Assembly (NCBI GenBank): GCA_022819745.1 | Contig: JAJEGS010000020.1 | Span: 1-18,698 of the forward strand | Source: Candidatus Latescibacterota bacterium | GTDB taxonomy: Bacteria; Latescibacterota; UBA2968; UBA8231 | Reading direction: 5' to 3' | DNA length: 18,698 bases | Shown here: piece by piece, positions 1 through 8,100 of the stretch | Position numbering within the stretch: the first letter of the stretch is position 1 | Layout: every line of letters begins with the position of its first letter | Notes under the pieces: generated by a model | Told to the model about the DNA's origin: nothing | The model's input: only the letters and a program-made list of their open reading frames with translations | The model's database searches: none | Made by a program: the position numbers and the translations under genes

Positions 1-345
1 GACAGCGCCTTTGGCTTCAACCGTCTGGGGTTGCCGGCTCCGGTTCAGTTGCAGACGCGTCCAGAAGTATTCTCGTTGGCCAACAACTATCCGAACCCGT
101 TCAACCCGGCGACGACGATCAAGTATGCGTTGCCGCAGGCGGCGGATGTGGAGCTGACTGTATATAATGTATTAGGTCAGCCGGTTCGGACGCTGGTGGC
201 CGAGCATCAGAGCGCGGGTCGCTATGTCGTGGAGTGGGACGCGACGAACGACGGCGGCCACAGCTTATCTTCGGGGATGTATTTCTACCGCTTGGAGGCG
301 AGCGGCGAGTTCCGCGAAACCAAGAAGATGCTGCTGCTCAAGTAG
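1..345 (+). CDS. C-terminal end of secreted protein with T9SS-like sorting domain (copy A, partial)
   Basis: The frame is open from the left edge and ends at a TAG at 343-345, so this is the 3' end of a longer gene. An internal ATG at 31 is not a credible start because the frame continues upstream of it without a stop. The visible protein is almost entirely a FlgD-like immunoglobulin fold of the kind used as a T9SS type A C-terminal target domain. It carries PNPFNP, TTIKYALP, VYNVLGQPVRTL, GRYVVEWDATN, SSGMYFYRLEA and the basic end KKMLLLK. In this family the domain directs export across the outer membrane and attachment at the cell surface. Copies B and C downstream end in nearly the same domain, so this is the third member of a tandem family. 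The variant end EASGEFRETKK matches the pseudogene at 728-915 better than B or C. Confidence 0.88.
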   Translation, partial: DSAFGFNRLGLPAPVQLQTRPEVFSLANNYPNPFNPATTIKYALPQAADVELTVYNVLGQPVRTLVAEHQSAGRYVVEWDATNDGGHSLSSGMYFYRLEASGEFRETKKMLLLK

Positions 346-366
346 CTGCGATAGTAGGAGAAGATC

Positions 367-594
367 ATGACCGAGACGGCGGATCTAACCGAGCGCGTTT
401 CCCGGCTAGAGGGAGCCTATGAGCACTTGGCTACTAAGGCGGATATTGCCGAGTTGAGGGGAGAATTCAAGGCGGATATTGCCGAACTCAAGGCGGATAT
501 TGCCGAACTCAAGGGCAGCCTTAAGATGCTCTTGCTCGCCATGACCTTTATCTTGACTCTACTCAATATCGGGCTAAAGGTGTTCGTGCCATGA
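367..594 (+). CDS. Small coiled-coil protein with one C-terminal membrane segment
   Basis: This 75-residue protein has a good ribosome binding site, AGGAG at 356-360, six bases before the ATG. Residues 5-52 are charged and heptad-like, with the unit KADIAEL occurring three times. Residues 53-73 form a hydrophobic membrane segment (LLLAMTFILTLLNIGL). A short coiled coil anchored by a C-terminal membrane helix resembles DUF1640/CCDC90-type bacterial proteins, but the match is by general character only. It lies 21 nt after the stop of copy A and before a terminator, so it is probably co-transcribed with it. The function is unknown; a membrane-anchored scaffold or oligomerisation role would be inference. 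Reading frame, RBS and repeat-preserving frame all favour a real gene. Confidence 0.7.
   Translation: MTETADLTERVSRLEGAYEHLATKADIAELRGEFKADIAELKADIAELKGSLKMLLLAMTFILTLLNIGLKVFVP
436..510 (+). repeat. Three copies of a 21-bp in-frame repeat within the coiled-coil gene
   Basis: The unit begins AAGGCGGATATTGCCGA and occurs at 436-456, 469-489 and 490-510. The last two copies are identical and directly adjacent. Each encodes KADIAEL. The first is separated from the second by a 12-nt spacer. The period of 21 nt equals one heptad, so copy-number change would lengthen or shorten the coiled coil without breaking the frame. Confidence 0.85.
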
Positions 595-649
595 TCTACC
601 TCGATGATCCTCTTTGAGTAGCACTCACTGCACAGCGCGTTTATAAAAA

Positions 650-679
650 TAGGGCCTCAGATTGAAATTTGAGGCCCTA
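650..679 (+). terminator. Hairpin terminator after copy A / coiled-coil gene
   Basis: TAGGGCCTCA (650-659) pairs perfectly with TGAGGCCCTA (670-679), with AT-rich bases between that can extend the stem. The same GGGCCTCA core recurs in the terminator after copy B. The run AAAAA at 645-649 precedes it, but no T-tract follows on the + strand, so it may act better on the opposite strand or serve as an mRNA 3'-end stabiliser. Confidence 0.6.
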
Positions 680-698
680 CGTGCTATATTTGATTAAG

Positions 699-727
699 AA
701 TTACTCTTAACTCGGGGGGGTAGAGTA
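699..727 (+). promoter_or_regulatory. Decayed leader / ribosome binding site of the pseudogene
   Basis: The stretch from AATTACTC to the ATG at 728 matches the leaders of copies B (from 990) and C (from 5139) almost base for base, including TAGAGTA just before the start codon. The purine-rich GGGGAGG of copy B has become a run of seven G (714-720), weakening the Shine-Dalgarno sequence. This supports the view that the sequence behind it is no longer under selection. Confidence 0.7.
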
Positions 728-915
728 ATGCTACACACAGAGTTATTGATACGGCGGACGTGAAGTTGACTGTCCATTAATGGTGTCGGTCAGTACGCGG
801 TGGAGTACGCGGCCAACGACAGTGGACATAGCGTATAGTCGGGGATGTATTTTTCTACCGCTTGGAGGCGAGCGGTGAATTTCTCGAAACCAAGAAGGTG
901 CTGCTGCTCAAGTAA
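728..915 (+). pseudogene. Collapsed paralogue: signal-peptide start joined to sorting-domain end
   Basis: The ATG at 728 reads MLHTELLIRR, clearly the start of the family signal peptide (copy B: MTHTKLLMRR). It then runs straight into GCGGACGTGAAGTTGACTG, which is the middle of the sorting domain (copy B: AADVELTV). Everything between, several kilobases in the intact copies, is missing. The frame meets TGA at 761-763, a second internal deletion follows GGTCAG near 789-794, a TAG interrupts at about 836, and extra T bases shift the frame before YFYRLEA. The relic ends with the family tail (LEASGEFLETKK then VLLLK in another frame) and a TAA at 913-915. Both deletions are flanked by short shared words (GGCGG; GGTC), pointing to short-homology recombination. 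It is most like copy A at its end. Confidence 0.85.
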
Positions 916-932
916 GCACGCAGCGAATTCGT

Positions 933-969
933 GAGCTAGGGGCTCCAATTCGACGCGAGGCCCTAGCTC
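933..969 (+). terminator. Imperfect hairpin after the pseudogene
   Basis: GAGCTAGGGGCTC (933-945) pairs with GAGGCCCTAGCTC (957-969) with a single mismatch, leaving an 11-nt loop. It occupies the same place as the terminators behind the intact copies and is probably their decayed or variant counterpart. No T-tract follows on the + strand. Confidence 0.5.
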
Positions 970-989
970 CCACATTCTAAATCATCTGT

Positions 990-1018
990 AATTACTCACA
1001 ACCTGGGGAGGTAGAGTA
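990..1018 (+). promoter_or_regulatory. Conserved leader and ribosome binding site of copy B
   Basis: AATTACTCACAACCTG is followed by GGGGAGG (1005-1011), seven bases from the ATG at 1019. The same block stands before copy C and the pseudogene, with identical spacing from the Shine-Dalgarno sequence to the ATG. Conservation extends upstream of the Shine-Dalgarno, so it may hold more than a ribosome site, for example a translational control element. I could not identify a confident -35/-10 pair. Confidence 0.65.
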
Positions 1019-4000
1019 ATGACACACACGAAGTTGTTAATGAGGCGGTTGGCCTACGTGCCTTGGCTGCTAGCGGTTGGTTTGGTGCTGGGGTGGAGTG
1101 GGGTGGCTGTGGCTGATGACGCTGGTGGCGGTGAGACTAATCACAGCGACGTGGAGGGACATAGACATGCCACCGATCCCTATTTGCGTCTATCCTATAA
1201 GTTGGGTGAGACAGGGACAGCAGACGATGATTCGGTTGTTGTGCATTGGAGTACGTCTTATGCGAAGAATTTCCACTCGGGAAATGGGGTGGCAGCCGTA
1301 ACGTACACGCTGAGTTTGTTTAGCGGAGAAATTCCTAGTGATATTACTGACGGTAGCCTTAGTACGACTATAACTGCTCCTGGACCTTTTACAGGAGCTA
1401 CAGGAGCTACAAACGTTAACGTCCGCAGGGCTGCCTTTGCTTTCGATAGTGAGGGTACGAGTGATGATGACGGAACGGGATTCTATTGGGTAAGGATGGA
1501 TGTGACTGTCAACGATGAGGATGGCTCTGCTGTAAGTCCACTGCCATCTTTCGCCAAGCAAATAGCGGTGGAGCCGGACTACATTCTATCGGTGAATCCG
1601 AGTAGTGTGCGCGAGGACGCTGGTGGGACCGATATCGAGATAAAAGTCAAAGTTGGCGATGGTACGGCGGTGACGCAGAATACGTCCGTACCCTTGTTGA
1701 TGGGTGCCAATCAGACCGGGCTCAACACTCGATTCGGCATAGCATTTCCCCCGCTCGTGATTGCCAAGGGTGCGAAAGAGGCGACGGGGATAATCCGATT
1801 TACCCCCATTAAAAGTGACACCCCCCCCCACGACGATCTGCTGGTCACGATCAGGACCGTTGGCGGTGTTGCCGGGTCAACCGATATTCGGCTGGTTGAC
1901 ACCGACAAGACGAGCACGGCGATTAGTCTTTCGTTTTCGGACGCCACGCTAACTAAGAACGACGGTGCAACCGAGATCGAGGTGACGGCCACGCTCGATG
2001 GAAAGACGCTAGACGACCATGTGAGCTTTGACTTGACTATTGATGATACTCAGGGTCCGGGTATCGCGAGGCGCGATGTGGATTATACTGCGACGCTGAG
2101 ACCGATAACCATTCGACGGCGCCAGGTGTCGGGGACGGCGACGATTACCATCACCCCTCTGAACGACGGCGTAGGCCTTATTCGGTTGATGCCTGCTAAC
2201 GCCGTGACGAGAGAGGGTGTCACCCCTGCCCTTTCTATACCAGTTAATCCGAGTTCAATCGACATAACGGCTGGTCCCGAGGCAGGGATTAAAGGGCTCA
2301 CAGCACTGCCTTTTTCGATCCGCGAGGACGCTGCGACGAAGAATATCAGGCTGGAGATTTCCTTGCAGAACTCTTTGTTGACTGACGAGACGGTGCTATT
2401 CACTATTTCGGACACCGATGAGGACATCAAAGAGCTACAAAGGAGATCGGATATAGGCGATCGATTCCAACTGGCGGATGATGCGGACCGCGATGTGGAT
2501 TATCGGGCGGAAGTGCAGGCACTTGTCATCCCGAAGGGCGAGACCACAGCGACGACGACGATGACCGTCACCCCTATCAACAACAACAGAGAAGATGGAC
2601 TCCGGGCTTTCAAAGTAACTGCGACGGTTGGAGGCAGATCCTACTCTGAAGGCATCCTGATTACCGACGACGACACGATAAGCGATTCGATCGCGCTAGA
2701 GGTGAATCCTACCGAGATAAATGAGAGCGATGGGGTGACCTCAATCACGGTGACCGGCATCTTGAACGGGAAAGTGTTCAAAGATAACGTGATCGTGCCC
2801 TTGGTCATTACTGACGATACTAATGGCGATGGCACCGTGAATGCCGATGATAAGGCTGCGACGCGCGATTTGGACTACACGGCCTCCCTTAGCACCTTGG
2901 TGATTCCGGGCGGCGAGACACAAGGGACGGCGACGATCACCATCACCCCCACGGCCAACGACGGGAAGGAAGGGGACGAGAAGATCGGCTTGAAGAGTTC
3001 GGGGGACGCCGAAGGGGTAGCTGAGGACGGAGTCGTAGAAAAGCTCGTTGTATCCGGAACGGCGATAACGCTGAAAGACGTTCATGCGGAGGGTACGCAG
3101 CCAACGCCGGTGGATCCGACGCGCCCGACCTTCGCTGCTGACGATGCAATCGCCGACCAAACGTACGCGACTGGCATGGCGATTGATCCGCTCGTACTGC
3201 CGGAAGCTAGGGGCGGCACTGCTCCGCTGATGTACAGCGTCTCGACTCTGCCGGCGGGCTTGTCGTTTGACGCGGCCACGCGGACGCTTTCGGGCACGCC
3301 GATGGCAATGACCAACGGTGCGGCCACCATCATCTACACGGTGATTGACAACGACCGCGCCGCCGGCGTGTTGATCTTCACCATCACGGTTGAGGAGAGC
3401 GAGATGCCGCCCCCGGTTGCCGACGCGCAGCTATCGGTGACGCCTTCGGCGATCCGCGAGGACGCTGGGACGACGCAAATCTCGTTGTCCGTGACCTTGC
3501 CGGAGGCTAGGGCTGCGGCCGAGGTAGTGACGTTCACGATTGTCGCTCCAAGCGAAGGTACACCGGCTGTGCGCGATGTGGACTACGCTGCATCGCTGGG
3601 GGCGCTCGTTTCCATTCCGGCCGGTTCTACCGTTGGGACGGCGACCCTCACGCTCATCCCCATTAACAACACTGCGGTAGATGGCCAGAGAGCGATCGGT
3701 GTGCAGGCTACGTTCGCCTCTGGTGCGACGCTAATGACGGACATCAAAATCGTCGATGACGAAACCCCGAGTACGTCCATCTCGCTATCGGTGAATCCGC
3801 ACACGCTAATCGAAGGAAGCGGTCAGGTTGAGGTTACGGTGACCGCCACGTTGGACGGGAAGGCATTGGCCGAGGACGCAACCGTGATCGTGGCCATTGA
3901 TGCGGCGTCAACAGCGACGCGCGATGTAGATTACGCCGCGCTATTCAATCCGCTAATCTCGATTCCAGCCGGCTCGATAACGGGGTCCACGCAGTTTGCG

Positions 4001-5050
4001 ATCCGCATAATCGACGACGATTTAGCGGAGGGCAGTGAGACCATCAAGCTGATCGGTGTGATTAACGGGCTAATGGGAGATGAGACAGAGATCACCCTGA
4101 GCGACCAAGCACCGATGCCGCCTGATCCGGGTGATCCGGGTGATCCGGGTGATCCGGGCGATCCGGGTGCCCTCGCCTTCGCCGCCAACACCGCGATTCC
4201 AAGCCAAGAGTACACCGCTGGGGAGGCGATCCCCCCGCTCGTGCTGCCGGCTGCATCGGGCGGCACGGCACCGCTGACGTACAGCGTCGCGAATCTGCCT
4301 GCAGGCTTGGTATTTGACCCGGCCACGCGGACGATTTCGGGTACCCCTGCGTCAGTGGACAGTAAGGTCACGGCCATCGTCATCTACACGGTGGTTGACA
4401 GCGCCGGGGCTGCCGTCGCGTTGACTTTCACTATCACGGTCAACGAACCGATAGATTTTGGCGATTTTGGCGATTTCTTCAATTTCTTCGGCTCTGGCAA
4501 GGTCGTTCCGACGGCCTCGCACGATTTGGCTGAAATCCGCGAATTCGTCGTTGGCCAGCGCGTGGAAGACATTGTGTTGCCGGAGGCATCGGGCGGTACG
4601 GCACCGCTGACATACACCCTCTCACCGGCTCTGCCGGCGGGCTTGACGTTTGACGCGGCCACGCGGACCATTGCGGGGACGCCGAGGGCGGCATCCGCAA
4701 CCCTCTATACGTACACGGTTACGGACGCCAACGGCGCGACCGCGTCGCTAGCGTTGCAGACGATGCCGACCGCATTCTCCTTGGCGGACAATTTCCCGAA
4801 TCCGTTCAACCCGGCGACGACGATCCAGTATGCGTTGCCGCAGGCGGCGGACGTGGAACTGACTGTCTATAATGTGGTTGGTCAGCCGGTGCGGACGATG
4901 GTAGCCGAGCATCAGAGCGCGGGTCGTTACGTCGTGGAGTGGGATGCAACGAACGATAGCGGCCATAGCTTGTCGTCGGGGATGTACTTCTACCGCTTGC
5001 AGGCGGGTGAAGAGTTCCGCGAAGTCAAGAAGATGCTGTTGCTCAAGTAG
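1019..5050 (+). CDS. Large secreted Calx-beta / putative-Ig repeat protein with T9SS-like sorting domain (copy B)
   Basis: The 1343-aa product is a probable cell-surface or secreted protein. Residues 1-32 are a signal peptide (RR, then a hydrophobic core, then AVA). Residues 33-187 form an N-terminal region I do not recognise and that copy C lacks. Four Calx-beta-like modules follow (about 188-297, 298-410, 428-555, 557-690), each with a REDAG/ESDG-type start, RDVDYTA, and IPAG..GTATITITP. Next come a He_PIG-like putative Ig module (703-792; LPAGLSFDAATRTLSGTP), two more Calx-beta-like modules (803-915, 918-1030), a DPG linker, two more He_PIG-like modules (1052-1142, 1163-1248) and the sorting domain (1251-1343). 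Calx-beta domains commonly bind calcium. Residues 600-611 form a DxNxDG EF-hand/dockerin-like loop inside the fourth module. Adhesion or matrix function is inferred from the architecture, and no catalytic domain is visible. Confidence 0.9.
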   Translation: MTHTKLLMRRLAYVPWLLAVGLVLGWSGVAVADDAGGGETNHSDVEGHRHATDPYLRLSYKLGETGTADDDSVVVHWSTSYAKNFHSGNGVAAVTYTLSLFSGEIPSDITDGSLSTTITAPGPFTGATGATNVNVRRAAFAFDSEGTSDDDGTGFYWVRMDVTVNDEDGSAVSPLPSFAKQIAVEPDYILSVNPSSVREDAGGTDIEIKVKVGDGTAVTQNTSVPLLMGANQTGLNTRFGIAFPPLVIAKGAKEATGIIRFTPIKSDTPPHDDLLVTIRTVGGVAGSTDIRLVDTDKTSTAISLSFSDATLTKNDGATEIEVTATLDGKTLDDHVSFDLTIDDTQGPGIARRDVDYTATLRPITIRRRQVSGTATITITPLNDGVGLIRLMPANAVTREGVTPALSIPVNPSSIDITAGPEAGIKGLTALPFSIREDAATKNIRLEISLQNSLLTDETVLFTISDTDEDIKELQRRSDIGDRFQLADDADRDVDYRAEVQALVIPKGETTATTTMTVTPINNNREDGLRAFKVTATVGGRSYSEGILITDDDTISDSIALEVNPTEINESDGVTSITVTGILNGKVFKDNVIVPLVITDDTNGDGTVNADDKAATRDLDYTASLSTLVIPGGETQGTATITITPTANDGKEGDEKIGLKSSGDAEGVAEDGVVEKLVVSGTAITLKDVHAEGTQPTPVDPTRPTFAADDAIADQTYATGMAIDPLVLPEARGGTAPLMYSVSTLPAGLSFDAATRTLSGTPMAMTNGAATIIYTVIDNDRAAGVLIFTITVEESEMPPPVADAQLSVTPSAIREDAGTTQISLSVTLPEARAAAEVVTFTIVAPSEGTPAVRDVDYAASLGALVSIPAGSTVGTATLTLIPINNTAVDGQRAIGVQATFASGATLMTDIKIVDDETPSTSISLSVNPHTLIEGSGQVEVTVTATLDGKALAEDATVIVAIDAASTATRDVDYAALFNPLISIPAGSITGSTQFAIRIIDDDLAEGSETIKLIGVINGLMGDETEITLSDQAPMPPDPGDPGDPGDPGDPGALAFAANTAIPSQEYTAGEAIPPLVLPAASGGTAPLTYSVANLPAGLVFDPATRTISGTPASVDSKVTAIVIYTVVDSAGAAVALTFTITVNEPIDFGDFGDFFNFFGSGKVVPTASHDLAEIREFVVGQRVEDIVLPEASGGTAPLTYTLSPALPAGLTFDAATRTIAGTPRAASATLYTYTVTDANGATASLALQTMPTAFSLADNFPNPFNPATTIQYALPQAADVELTVYNVVGQPVRTMVAEHQSAGRYVVEWDATNDSGHSLSSGMYFYRLQAGEEFREVKKMLLLK
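1821..1829 (+). repeat. C9 homopolymer tract inside copy B
   Basis: Nine consecutive C bases encode part of Thr268-Pro-Pro-His271 in the first Calx-beta-like module. In this reading the tract is in frame, and a one-base change would truncate the protein soon after. It is the longest homopolymer noticed in the window. Confidence 0.9.
4124..4168 (+). repeat. Five tandem copies of a 9-bp unit encoding Asp-Pro-Gly
   Basis: GATCCGGGT is repeated five times without interruption (fourth copy ends in C). It encodes DPGDPGDPGDPGDPG at residues 1036-1050 of copy B, a flexible linker between the last Calx-beta-like module and the next putative-Ig module. Copy C has no such tract at the matching place. 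Copy number is likely to vary between strains. Confidence 0.92.
4775..5050 (+). repeat. Dispersed 276-nt sorting-domain repeat (copies at 70-345, 4775-5050, 8155-8430)
   Basis: Counting from the Phe codon of (A/V)FSLA to the stop codon, the segment is exactly 276 nt in copies A, B and C, without any insertion or deletion. Similarity is very high at the DNA level, including most third codon positions, with long identical stretches such as CATCAGAGCGCGGGTCG. A broken copy lies in the pseudogene (about 752-915). Such direct repeats are substrates for recombination and gene conversion among the paralogues. Confidence 0.85.
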
Positions 5051-5074
5051 TACTCGCATCACTGCGCATCAAGG

Positions 5075-5110
5075 AAATAGGGCCTCAAATTTCGATTTGA
5101 GGCCCTATTT
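5075..5110 (+). terminator. Perfect 16-bp hairpin with TTCG loop after copy B
   Basis: AAATAGGGCCTCAAAT (5075-5090) and ATTTGAGGCCCTATTT (5095-5110) are exact reverse complements around the stable tetraloop TTCG (5091-5094). A T-rich stretch (CTTATTTTATTTG) follows. It lies 24 nt after the stop of copy B and separates it from copy C, so each gene is probably its own transcription unit. Confidence 0.9.
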
Positions 5111-5138
5111 CTTATTTTATTTGTATAAACCAACAGGC

Positions 5139-5166
5139 AACTACTCTTACATTGGGAGGTAAAGTA
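5139..5166 (+). promoter_or_regulatory. Conserved leader and ribosome binding site of copy C
   Basis: AACTACTCTTACATT is followed by GGGAGG (5154-5159), seven bases from ATG 5167. The match to the leaders of copy B and the pseudogene fixes the start codon of copy C at this ATG rather than at the TTG at 5152, which lies inside the leader and would overlap the Shine-Dalgarno sequence. TATAAA at about 5124-5129 could be a -10 element, but no convincing -35 was seen. Confidence 0.7.
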
Positions 5167-8100
5167 ATGATACATGCGAAATTGGTGGTGCGGCGTCTGG
5201 TCTGTGTGCCTTGGCTGTTGGCCATTGGTTTGGTGCTGGGATGGAGCGGGGAGGCCGAGGCGCAGTTGGCGCTGTCGGTAAATCCCGCTAGTGTGCGCGA
5301 GGACGCTGGTGAGACCGAGGTTGAGGTAACAGTCGAAGTTACGGATGATACAGCAGTAGAAACGGATGTCTTCGTGCTCTTGGGAATCTCTCAGGAGGGG
5401 CTCAATAGTCGCTTCCGCATCAGGCTGACCGTTCTCAGGATTGCGGCTGGCGAGAAACGGGCAACCGGGACCATCACGCTCTTCCCCGTCAACGATGAGG
5501 TTGTTGACACAGATCTTCCTATCGAGATCCGCGGCAATGCTGGCATTAAGACGGTCGAGTCGGCGACGATCACGCTGATTGATGACGACAAGGACAGCCA
5601 AAACATCAATCTGTCGGCCGATATTGTCGAGCTAAATAGATCCGATGGTGCGACCGAGATCGCCGTGACGGCGACCCTAGATGGCAAGGTGCTAAGACAG
5701 GCGACGAGTTTTGTCTTGACCATTGGCGATCATCCCGACTTGGGCACCAATCCCAATGCCGATACTAATGGCGACGGCACTATCGACGATGCGGATGCGA
5801 CCAAGGACAATCGCGAGGCGCAGCGCGATTTGGACTACACGGTGACGCTGGCGACGCTGACGATTCCGCGCAACAAGGTGTCGGGGACGGCGACGATTAC
5901 CATCGCTCCTAGAAGTCGGCTGCCGGGCACGATCCGGGTGGCGACGCCCGATAGTGATGCGAATAATGCGGGGATACAGATTGCAAATGGGCTAACGGTC
6001 CGCCCGTTGGATATCAAAATAAAGAAGGCGGTCGCTGCCACAGCCGATGCCATTGCGCTTAGTCAAGAGAGTGTGCGCGAGGACGCCGGTGAGACGACCA
6101 TCGAGTTAAAAGTCTCATTGACAAATGCCTTGGCTGAGGACGAGACGGTGCGGCTGCGCGTGTTGTCAGCCGGTGAGACGTTGCCGTCGGGGGATGTGGT
6201 GACGAGCACGCCGACGCGCGATGTGGATTACACGCTGTCTTTTGCGTCGTTTGTCATTCCGGCTGGCGAGACTGAGGGAACGACGACCTTCACCATTACT
6301 CCCTACAACGACAGCGTAGTGGTTGCGCGTGGTTTGATATACATACAGATCGCAGTCGGCGACGTATCAGCGGTTAAAACGATAGAGATCGCCGACGACG
6401 ACGCGAACAGCACGAGCATATCGCTGACGGCGACTCCGACTAGGCTGAGCGAGGGGGCCGGTAGGACCGATGTCGCGGTGACTGGCACGTTGAACGGGAG
6501 GGTGTTTGACCAAGACGTGATCGTGCTGCTGATCATTGACCCCGATCCCAAAGATACAAACGCGAATAACGAGATCGTCGATGTGGTCGAAGCGACGCGC
6601 GATGTAGATTACACGGCCGTCCTGCGTCCTCTGGCGATTCCGGCCGGCGCAGTGTCGGGGACGGCGACGATCACCATCATCCCGATTGACGACGGGATTG
6701 AGGAAGGCGAAGAGAAAATTAGGGTGACGGTGCCGTATGCCAACCGGCAAGTCACCGCCCAATATGCCGATGGCGAAGCGGTCAATTTGACGGTCGGCAC
6801 GGTAGATGTAACGCTGCGAGACGGCAGCGAGGGCACTGTGCCTTCCTTTGCTGCGGGCGCAGCCATCGCCGCCCAGACCTACACCGTGGGCACGGCGATT
6901 GTCGATTTGGTGCTGCCGGAGGCTACCGGCGATGGCGACCTGACGTATCAGATCTCGGCTCTGCCAGCGGGCTTGGTGTTTGACGCGGCCACGCGGAAGC
7001 TGTCGGGTACGCCTACGCAAGCCACCGCCGGTGCGGTCGAAGTTACGTACACGGCGACCGATAGAGATGGCGAAGCGGCCGTGCTGTCCTTTGCTATTAC
7101 TGTAATCGCTGAGGAAGAGAAGGAACTGGCCTTTGCTGCGGGTGCTGAGATTGCCGCCCGGACCTACACCGTGGGCACGGCGATTGTCGATTTGGTGCTG
7201 CCGGAAGTTACGGATAAGGACTGTTACCCGGCGTACAGCGTCTCGGCTCTGCCAGCGGGTTTGTGGTTTAATTCGGCCACGCGGACGCTGGCGGGCACGC
7301 CGACGCAAGCCACTGATGGTGCGGTCGAAATTACGTACACGGCGGTCGATATTGACTCGGGCGAAAGCGCAGTGCTGGTCTTCACCATTGAAGTCAATCC
7401 GGCTGCAGAGGCTCCTGGGGTTGTGGCCGCTGGGCTGGTGGCAGCACCTGCGATGGTCCGCGAGGACGCTGCGGAGACGGAAGTTTCGCTGACGTTTAGC
7501 TTGGAGGCCGCCGCGGCGGCTGACGAGAGCGTGCAGTTCGCTATTGTGGCCCCAAGTGAGGGGACGGCAGCGATGCGCGATGTGGACTACACAGTGGCCC
7601 TAGAAGTGTTTATCACCATTCCGGCCGGCGCTACCGAGGGGACGGCGACGCTGGTCCTCACGCCGATCAACGACAATAATGAAGAGGGCTTGGAGGCGAT
7701 AGGGGTGCAGGCCACGCTCGTATCGACCGGGCAGACTCTAGTGACCAACATCGCGATCCGAGACGACGAAACCCCGAGTACGTCCATCGCGCTGTCGGCA
7801 GATCCGAACACGTTGAGTGAGAATGACGATTTGATCACTGTTGCGATCACCGCCACGTTGGACGGCAAGGCATTGGCAGAAGACGCAACCGTACGCTTGG
7901 CTATTGATAACGAGTCCACGGCTACGCGCGATTTGGACTATGCCGCGCTGTTTACTCCCATTATTGAGATTCCGGCCGGCTCGATAACAGGGACGGTGAA
8001 CTTTCACGTCGATCCAAGAGCCGACAACTTGGAGGAAGGCGACGAGATCATCAGGCTGATCGGTACGATTGACGGGCTGAAGGGGGACTCGGTAGAGATC

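Noticed and set aside
436..510. Short spaced repeats as a possible CRISPR array
   Set aside because: There are only three 21-bp units, two of them directly adjacent, in frame with a coiled-coil protein. There are no spacers and no cas genes.
790..975. Minus-strand ORF of 61 aa across the pseudogene
   Set aside because: It is the antisense reading of the sorting-domain segment. The same antisense peptides (LLEQQHLL, RLQAVE) appear opposite copies B and C simply because the DNA is conserved.
5152..5166. TTG start for copy C that would add MGGKV to the protein
   Set aside because: It lies within the conserved leader and overlaps the GGGAGG ribosome site. The ATG at 5167 has the correct spacing and matches the start of copy B.
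6367..7308. Minus-strand ORF of 313 aa inside copy C
   Set aside because: It is antisense to a well-supported gene, is Arg/His/Gly-rich and lacks a ribosome site or recognisable domain. Repeated peptides in it mirror the modules on the other strand.
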